Source of the DNA: Dendrophyllia cribrosa
Taxonomy: Eukaryota; Cnidaria; Anthozoa; Scleractinia; Dendrophylliidae
DNA: 64,000 bases
Assembly (NCBI GenBank): GCA_024195265.1
Contig: JAJLRJ010000010.1
Span: 6,740,081-6,804,080, forward strand
Direction of reading: 5' to 3'
Of the stretch, positions 15,001 through 24,000 are shown piece after piece. Both the position numbers and the translations under genes were made by a program. Under the pieces are notes generated by a model that searched no databases, had not been told where the DNA came from, and saw only the letters and a list, made by a program, of their open reading frames with translations. Numbering within the stretch: the first letter of the stretch is position 1; each line of letters begins with the position of its first letter.

Positions 15001-18000
15001 ATGTTCATGTACTTTGACCTTGGCAAGGTATGTACAGTTAACTGGTCAAATATTTAGTAAATGTATTAACCATTTTTTATTTTAGAGTCAATTATGAAGA
15101 CATGTGTAGTATAGTTCTAACTTTTGAGTCTGTGAACGAAATCCTACGGTGTGACCATTCATATGAAACCTCTTCGGGAGTATTTTTGCATGGTACCATT
15201 TGTTTTTCAATATTTTACAAAACAAAATTTGGGATTTTTCTTGCATTTTGAGTATAGGTGGTTTGCAACCAATCTCTAGAGACATAGATTACAATAGTGA
15301 AACGAACAAATGCTGGTGGACGAACAAAAGGAGCTAATGAGAGAACTATTGTTTATGTCCACCAGCATGGCGGCGATGACGTAACATGAAAACCACCTAT
15401 TGGCACTCTTGGTAAAAATTTTAGCAGTTGCAACCTTATGGTCAGGGCAGTGCCCATGCCCGGCTACTGAGCGTAATTCGTTTACTGGGTACCTGACTGT
15501 TATTGATCATTTGTATTGCTTACCACAGATGACTACCTTGGCCAAGTGATAGTACCACTTTCAACTGTGAACAGAGACCAGACATGCCGGCTGATCCTGC
15601 CTGTCCTGCCCAAGTCTTCAAAGAGTGACCACTCTAAAGGAGACATCAGCTTAGAGGTAAGAAAAAATAACAGGAACTTAAGAACCGAAGGCATAATATA
15701 ACCCTTGTCATATCCGTCAACTCTTTCTAAACGGACATCTGGCTAGGATGGACAGTAAGAGCCGGTTTTTTAAACGAAGTCTAACTTAGACCGCAGTTTA
15801 AGAAAATTAATTGACCTCCATATTTGTTTATAAGTTGGTTATTTTAAGGAGATAGATGTTTTTCTGGTCTGTGCTATTGGATATGCCTACTTGACATTGT
15901 TTACAGTAAATAGCGCTTAAATATTAGGATTGACCAGATTGAAATTGCGTTAGACCGCGGTTTTGTTAAATACCGTCTAAACTTCGTTTAAATAACCAGC
16001 TCTTGAAGTTTATCTCTGTTTCACTTCAGTTACTCATTTTACTATAACTGACCTGTCTAAGAGTTCTTTCTATAAACTCACTAAAACGGACAGTTGATTT
16101 TGTTAGCGGTGACTTTATTTCAGTTATTTTGTTGTAAGGAATTTGGGGAGTTGTTTTCGTTGAGGCTAGTTTTTCAAGGGAGCTTAACACATTTGGAGAC
16201 TCGAGCCAAGAGAAGTTGAAAACCTGTATGCACCTACTTGCATGCACTCGCGTTTACCTGATGAAGCTTTATTTTCTCATAAAGCGGTTTTCAATTGAGT
16301 GTCAAAAGTAATCACATAATTGCTTTGGTTTTGCATTGCTTACGCTTGGTAATTGGCTAAAAAATCTCGCGCCACTTTCTCAATCATCAGTAAAACCAAA
16401 ACCAATTGTGACTTGGGGCCTGATCGCACTACAGTCAAAAACAAGAATTAGCCCGTGCAAAATGACATAAAAACAAAAACATTCCACAAAAAGCGTGTCC
16501 CACCGGAGCGGTTTCTTTTGTTTTCCTCGATTTTTGCACGGGTGGATTTTTGTTTTTGACTGTAGTGCGACCAGGCCCTTGCTTGCACGCGTTTTCTTCA
16601 CGTGCATATGTATGCATAATTTATGAAAAGACAAAGGACAAATTCCCTTGAGAACATCAAATGACGTACATTGGGAAAACAAAACATACACGCTAAAGAA
16701 AAACTTCTCTAAAGCCCCGTCCACACGTATAGGGATGATATCTGTTTACAAACATTCTTTTTGTTATTCAAATGTGCCAGCCACTGGAACAAAAGAACCC
16801 TTTGTTTCGGCAGCCAATAAGGCTCTGGTTGGCACATTAATAACAATTGGTGACGTCATTGATATCTTCCCTATACGTTTACGTTCGTAAACGCATATTT
16901 TTTTCATCTGAAACGCTCCCGTCCACATTAAGCCAGCCATCGTTTACGATTCGTTTTCACCTGTCCACACGTACAGTAAACCAGGGCTGTGCTCCAGCAG
17001 TGCCCAGGGGCCTCAGGCTCCTTACTTTTATCTTCGGGCTACAAGAAAAACTGACTTTTGCATAAAGCTTAAGTGCCAGGCACCCCAGATTTCATAGTTG
17101 GGAGCCTTTGGGCTCCCTGTGATTCTTCTAAGAGCACAGCCTTGTAAACGATTAAACGATACGTAAACGCTTCAAATCTGCATCGAGCATGCGTAGATAA
17201 GTACTTGAGCGTCCTCCATGTTGGATATCTGCTCTATTTTCTTTATTTGTGGACTGGGTCCAAATCTGTGACCTCAACGTTTTCGGAAATATCCACTTTG
17301 GAGAGTGTTTTCGAAAATATCCGTTTAGGGTGACCGTTTTCATCGTTTACGTGTGGACGGGAGGCATAAACGCATAAAAAAATTTGCGTTTACGAACTTT
17401 AACGTATACGTGTGGACGGGGCCTAAGTTGATGCCGATTTTATCCGTTTGCCAACCAAACGTAACGTTATGCAAGTTCCCTCAAAACTTGCGTTTGAGTT
17501 GCGCATACTCAAACAGTATTATCAAGAAGGTGAGATATTTATACTTACATGTATGTACATGCCGTCTTATTAAAGTTCTGCTTCTCTTTCTTTACTCCAG
17601 TTCACTTTTGATAAAGATGGCAAAGTTATTGATGCCACTCTACCCGTTGTTAGCGGTTTTGAACGACATGTAATCCCTGATGGTAAGCATCTGTTTGTGT
17701 TTCTTAACCCTTTTACACCCAGAGTCAATTATGGAGACATGTATTGTAGTTTTAACTTTTGAGTCTGTGGACGAAATCCTATGGTGCGACCATTCAAATG
17801 AAACCTCTTTGTCCGTACTTTTGCATGGTACCATTTGTTTTTCAATATTTTACAAAATGAAATTTGGGATTTTTCTTAAATTTTGTTATTTGACACTCTT
17901 GGGCGTTAAAGGGTTAAAGTGGCAGTGTCTCGGCTGAAATATCGTGTTTTCATGATTATGGCCAGGAGCTTGCTTTACGCTTGTTTTATTGTCTTAAAAT

Positions 18001-21000
18001 AAGAAGAAAAAATCGCTTGAAGTGATGGACGCAATGGAATATGAACTAAAAGACGAAATAACGACTAAAATCCTTAAAATTCCACCAGAATGAAAACTAT
18101 GATTTCTTGACCGCCTGTCACGAAATCAAAATTGATGAACTGTAATCCACTTCCATCCTTGTAATTCTGTACTTTTTCTCCAAACTACTGCTTTTGTTTT
18201 GCTCTGTAGAATGTTCTTATCCAATCTAGTTGTAACACAATTTCGTTATTTCGGCAGTGTCCCGTGGACTAAACAACAGTCAATTGCCTGAAAGTGGTTT
18301 ATATCAGCAATGTAACCTTTCCAGACATGTTTGACACCTAGGAAACAATAGCTTTCTCTTTTCTGGACGCTGTATTTCAATATTTTACAATGTAAAAGCC
18401 AAATGGCATATCCAGTTCATTGTCGCTCGCTTTCAGAAGAGCAGTTCTTGACATCTTGTATTTCGGCCAAAATATCCTTCAAGTCATCAAAATCACCTAT
18501 CTCGACAGAATGCGAGACCTCCTCTGCCCTTATTTTGAAATTGTCAGAGCTCTTGAAGTTTTTAGGTAGATAGATTTCCACTGTACAACTCTGTTGCATT
18601 CGTAAAAGAAAAAAATAAGAACTACATAACAAGACTCAATGTCTGATTCTACGAGTGAAATGTTTGTTTTTCTACCTTTATCAGATACTGAGAAACCCAG
18701 TGCCCAGAGCACCCCATCAGAAGAATCACCCTCGGTCTTCGTGAACGGGGTGGGGTCTGGTGTAGTGAACGGACACATTACAGTCCGCAAGCGTTATATT
18801 GAGTCAAGCCTGGATGAGCTGGCTATGGAGATTGAGGATTATGAACAGGGAGGAGAAAGACCCAAACCAGATGCTCTCTATAATGGTGCTGAGGGGGAGG
18901 AGGACATGCCTGAACTGCACGCGCAACCAGAGTTACCTCCTGTTGTCATAGCAACAGAAGAAGCTGGTCCATCTCGTGAGATGGAACAAATGGAAGATGA
19001 GTCCGCTGAGATGGCCATTGTGGAATTACTGAAGTTGTCTGGAGAGGTATAGTTGTACAAGTGTTTTACATGTACATGTACATGTATTTGACAAGTCATA
19101 TATGAGCCAACAATCATGGCCAATTGCTTTGGGACATTTGGCACTATTTTGACAAAAACATGACTGACATAAACTCCCCTCCCCCCTAGCAATGTTGATA
19201 CACAAGAGCAAGACTTGCATCCTAGATTTTAGTGACATTAATTCATTTGGATGGTCACACCATAGGACTTCGTCCACAGACTCAAAAGTTAGAACAAATG
19301 GTACCATGCAAAAGTACTGCTGAAAAGGTTTCAATTGAATGGTCACACCATAGGATTTCGTCCACAGACTCAAAAGTTAGAACAAATGGTACCATGCAAA
19401 AGTTCTGCTGAAGAGGTTTCATTTGAATGGTCACACCATAGGATTTCATCCACAGACGTAAAAGTTAGAACAAATGGTACCATGCAAAAGTACTGCTGAA
19501 GAGGTTTCATTTGAATGGTCACACCATAGGATTTCGTCCACAGACGTAAAAGTTAGAACAAATGGTACCATGCAAAAGTACTGCTGAAGAGGTTTCATTT
19601 GAATGGTCACACCATAGGAATTCGTCCACAGACTCAAAAGTTAGAACAAATGGTACCATGCAAAAGTACTGCTGAAGAGGTTTCATTTGAATGGTCACAC
19701 CATAGGAATTTGTCCACAGACTCAAAAGTTAGAACAAATGGTACCATGCAAAAGTACTGCTGATGAGGTTTCATTTGAATGGTCACACCGTAGGATTTCG
19801 TCCACAGACTCAAAAGTTAGAACAAATGGTACCATGCGAAAGTACTGCTGAAGAGGTTTCATTTGAATGGTCACACCATAGGATTTCATCAACGGACTCA
19901 AAAGTTAGAACAAATGGTACCATGCAAAAGTACTGCTGAAGAGGTTTCATTTGAATGGTCACACCATAGGATTTCGTCCACAGACTCAAAAGTTAGAACA
20001 AATGGTACCATGCAAAAGTACTGCTGAAGAGGTTTCATTTGAATGGTCACACCATAGGATTTCGTCCACAGACTCAAAAGTTAGAACAAATGGTACCATG
20101 CAAAAGTACGGACAAAGAGGTTTCATTTGAATGGTCACACCATAGGATTTCGTCCACAGACTCAAAAGTTAGAACTACATGACATGTCTCCATAATTGAC
20201 TCTTGGAGTGAAAGGGTTAAACCACCGTCACGTTTTAACATGATCTTTGTTCAAACCTGATTTTAAAATTATTAATGAGTTTTAGAAACTTGGGTGGAAT
20301 TAAAGAAACAATTTGTTTTCTGTGGTTTTGGTAGGAAGCACCAGAGGAAAGCAAAGAGGAAAATAAAGAGACTGAAGATGAAACCAGGGAAAAGCAAGAT
20401 GAAGAAGAAAAGGAAGAAAAGGAACAGGAAGAAAAAGAACAGAAAGAAAACGAACAGAAAGAAAACGAACAGAAAGAAAACGAACAGAAAGAAAAAGGTG
20501 ACGAGGAACAAGTAACAAAGGAACATGAAGAGAAAACGGAGGAACCCAGTTTAAAACCCAAGCACCGAAGGTCTTTCAACTTTCGGTTTAAAAAGAAAAA
20601 AACTGATAAGAAAGCCGAGAAAGAGGAGGAGAAGGTTGAAGAAAGACATGAGCCAGAAGAGGAAACGCGAGAAGGTGATAAAAAAGAGGAAACTCCAGTT
20701 GAAGATAAGGAAGAAATAAAGGAAAATCAAGAAGAAGAGAAAGTACACGCACAGGAAGAAAAAGAAGGTGAAGAGAACGAGACAAAGGAAGAAGAAGCGG
20801 AGAAGATGGAGCATGCTGCAGAACTTGAACCAAAACCCAAGCTACGTCGGTCGCTTTTTAAAAGGAGACCTAAGAGCATGGCTGCAGCTGATAAGAAAAC
20901 GGACGAGGAAAGTGAAGAGAGAGGTTTATCAAGACATGATCCTGTCAGACATTCATACCATGCAGGGGATCTTCCAACACTGGAGCCTTCTAATCTACGT

Positions 21001-24000
21001 GAGTATCTACGGTTATTGTGTGGTTTGTGCAGTTTGGATGGGTGGGAGGAGGGAGGGGGGATCAGGGGATCGTCCAACCCTGGAGCCCCTAATGTACGTG
21101 AGTATCTACGTCTACTGTTTAGAGTAAACATGTTTCAAACACGTTTCCCGTAAACATGTTTGCAATTAGTTGTTAATTTCAAAACACGTTTCACGCCTGC
21201 TTCTATGATTTATACTGTTTTACAAAACAAGCATGTTTTTATAAAGCTCGCATCAAATCTTTGTAATTAGTTACACATGAACCGAAAATAAAATAGAGCT
21301 CAAACTTGCCGTTGCATGATTTGTGGTTTAATTTCACTTGTCAAGCTTTTCGGGAACGAAAGGCATTGCAGCGTTCAAATAGGACATTTGCGCTAACGTG
21401 TATCGTCTGGCTTAGATCGAAACTACCTCGTAAGATAGTTTCAATCATGTTCAAAATAAACCTGGTTTGATCATGATTCGCGCAATGTGCCGCCTGATGC
21501 GAAAAATTTCATAATGAGACATGTTTCACTCGTGATCAGACTAAACATGTTTCGCCTTATGTGTGAACACAGCATTAATCTTAACCTTAAAGCGTTTTCT
21601 TTGTACTCAATAGGTAAATCCACAAGTCAGTCATCTCTGCTCAGTTATTCACCGAATCCTTACTCCACTTTGGTTTACGAGACAATGAGTGGAGGAAAGA
21701 AGAAGTAAGAACAAATATATGTGTTAGAGTGGTTTTTAATTGAGGCCCCGTCCACACTAATGCGTTTTCGTTTGAAAACGCATACTTTTTTATCCGTTTT
21801 TACCGATCGTCCACACTAAAACAATAAAAAAAGAGATGTTTATCTATGAAAACGGAGGTTTTGGAAAACGCTTTTCAGAGTGGAGACTTTTGAAAACGCA
21901 GGTCTATCGTTTTAGTGTGGACGGCAAAAACGGAGCTTTACAAAAACGCTTACGTCACAACTCATCGCTGGCGCTATTGGAGCATGCGTATTGAACAGAA
22001 AAAAACGTCCGAGCAGAGCCTGGTGATGAAAACGCATCTTTGGATCATCGTTTTTCAGCCCCTAGTGTGGACGGTCAAAAACGATGTGATCTTTTTATCT
22101 GTTTTCGGGGAACCAAAAACGGAGGTTTTCAAAAACGCATTTGTGTGGACGGGGCCTGAGTGTCGAAAGTAATTTCGCAATTGTTTTGGTTTTGTATTAC
22201 TTCGCTTTGTGATTGGCTAAAAAATCTCGCGCCACTTTCTCAACCAATCAGAAGCAAAAGCAAAACCAATAGGCCACTTCGAAAAATACCATAATACTCT
22301 TTAAAGTGCAGGTTTGAGTGGTGCTTGATGTAAGCCTGATTTTTCCAATTTCTTTTGTTTTCAGCACGAACTGCACGTGCTGTGCTTCATGGGGGGGGGC
22401 TTTCACAGTAACAAATCTGATACTTCACTGTTTTCCTCAGATATTCACGCATTACTCCTGTGATGGCGAAAAGAAAAGCGTACGAGAAAGGAGGCAATAA
22501 ACTGCATATCTACAATGACCACATCTTTCAAGCTGTGCATTTCACAGGAAGGTAAACATATCTAATTATCTAAGCATTGAGGAAAGAGGGGGCGTTACGC
22601 ATTGTTCCACGTGTGCGATAGTCACAAGCTTAACCTTTTCGCTCCCAGAGTCAATTATAGAGACATGTCGTGTAGTTTTAACTTTTGAGTCTGTGGACGA
22701 AATCCTGTGGTGTAACCATTCAAATGAAACCTCTTCGGCAGTACTTTTGCATGGTACAATTTGTTTTATAAAATGAAATTTTGAATTTTTTGGCACTCTT
22801 TGAAGCTAAAGGGATTAACATGCAAAAACCCCATTTGAGAACCGGCGTGAGATAAGTAACCACAAGGAAAGGAATTTTTTTTTGTCCCCTTTGTGCTCCT
22901 GCTCGTTTTCAATAGTGGACTATTGATGATCATACTGGATGATCCAGTATGCCAATATTGACAGCATGCATTCTTCTGTCTGTTCATACAGTTCCCCCGA
23001 CTGTGCTGTTTGCGGCAAGTTAATCAAAGGAAAAGTCGGCAAGCAAGGCTACCAATGCAGAGGTAATAATCAGCTCTTTTAAAAGTAAAATCTCTTTCAA
23101 ATCTAATTTCAATTTAAATGCTAACATAATCCTAAATTTCATTTTGTAAAATGTTATCGACAGAAATTATTGTGAACTTCTGGTAGTTCCTCTTTTTCCT
23201 CATCGAAAATCGAGTGGGTAATTTCGCGAGCGAGCGTGCGCGAAAGAAGCCTCTTGCGAGGAGACACGACGCCAGTTATCTGTGCCCACGCGCGTCGTGT
23301 CTCCTTTTCCCCCTTCTTCGCCTTTCAGTCTGACTTCTTGGGAAGCGATTTTCGCGCGACCGACCGAGCGAGCAAGCGTGATCACCCGCTCGACTATCCC
23401 CAAGAGGAATAAGGAACTGCTCGAAATGTTTGCGACTTTTTTTTCTCATCTCTAAATCTCTGCATGTGTTATAAATCACAAAAACGCAAAAATTTGATGT
23501 CGCGAACACTTTAGAGCAGTTTTCAATTGAGTGTCGAAAGTAATTACACAATTGCTTTGGTTTTGCATTGCTACGCTTTGTGATTGGCTAAAAAATCTCG
23601 CGCCACTTTCTCGACCAATCAGAAGTAAAACCAAAACCAATCGTGACTTGCTCGCACGCGTTTTCCCGCGCTTGGCGCCCGCGACATATAATTGCTTTGA
23701 GCTCTGATTGGTTCATTGGATTGTTTACGACTGCTGTGATTGGTCAGAGTAATTACTTTGGTTTTGGTTTTACGACACTCAATTGAAAACTGCTCTATAT
23801 AGGTAATTAAAGCTTTACTTTCTTTGCCTTTGTTTTTAGCCGGGCCAAACGGAAAGGAGATTTGACGAGAGTTCAAACTCTGGCTTTCGTTTGACCGAAA
23901 ACCGTCATGCGCTTTCGGCGACTCTCCTGCATTCTCGTAGAGAGTTTGAAACCGCTCCGATTTTCATAGTCTATGGGAATTCTAATCTCTCGCTCTCGTT

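Larger units (their letters stand above)
5220..15656 (+). other. C2 domain, split over six to seven exons
   Basis: The exons from 5220 to 15656 join into a C2-type beta sandwich. It opens with a GKLLVKV strand followed by a KASGL motif, then SPYCIVS, a basic stretch RKRTS, the hallmark DNDSPFWNEYFTF, LDIYDYE, and a closing DDYLGQVIVPLS strand. Asp residues expected in the calcium-binding loops are partly present (DND, DYE, DD). A small exon at 13850-13894 inserts an acidic loop (residues DCNGHMDDTELTEEQ) between late strands. Domain identity is from pattern recognition; calcium dependence is inference. Confidence 0.8.

Noticed and set aside
20235..20833. Minus-strand Ser/Phe/Leu-rich frames
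   Set aside because: Antisense of the Glu/Lys-rich coding exon. The plus frame joins flanking exons in phase.
23276..23551. Minus-strand 91-codon frame
   Set aside because: It spans two unrelated transposon-like elements (23182-23418 and 23511-23797) and has no recognisable domain.
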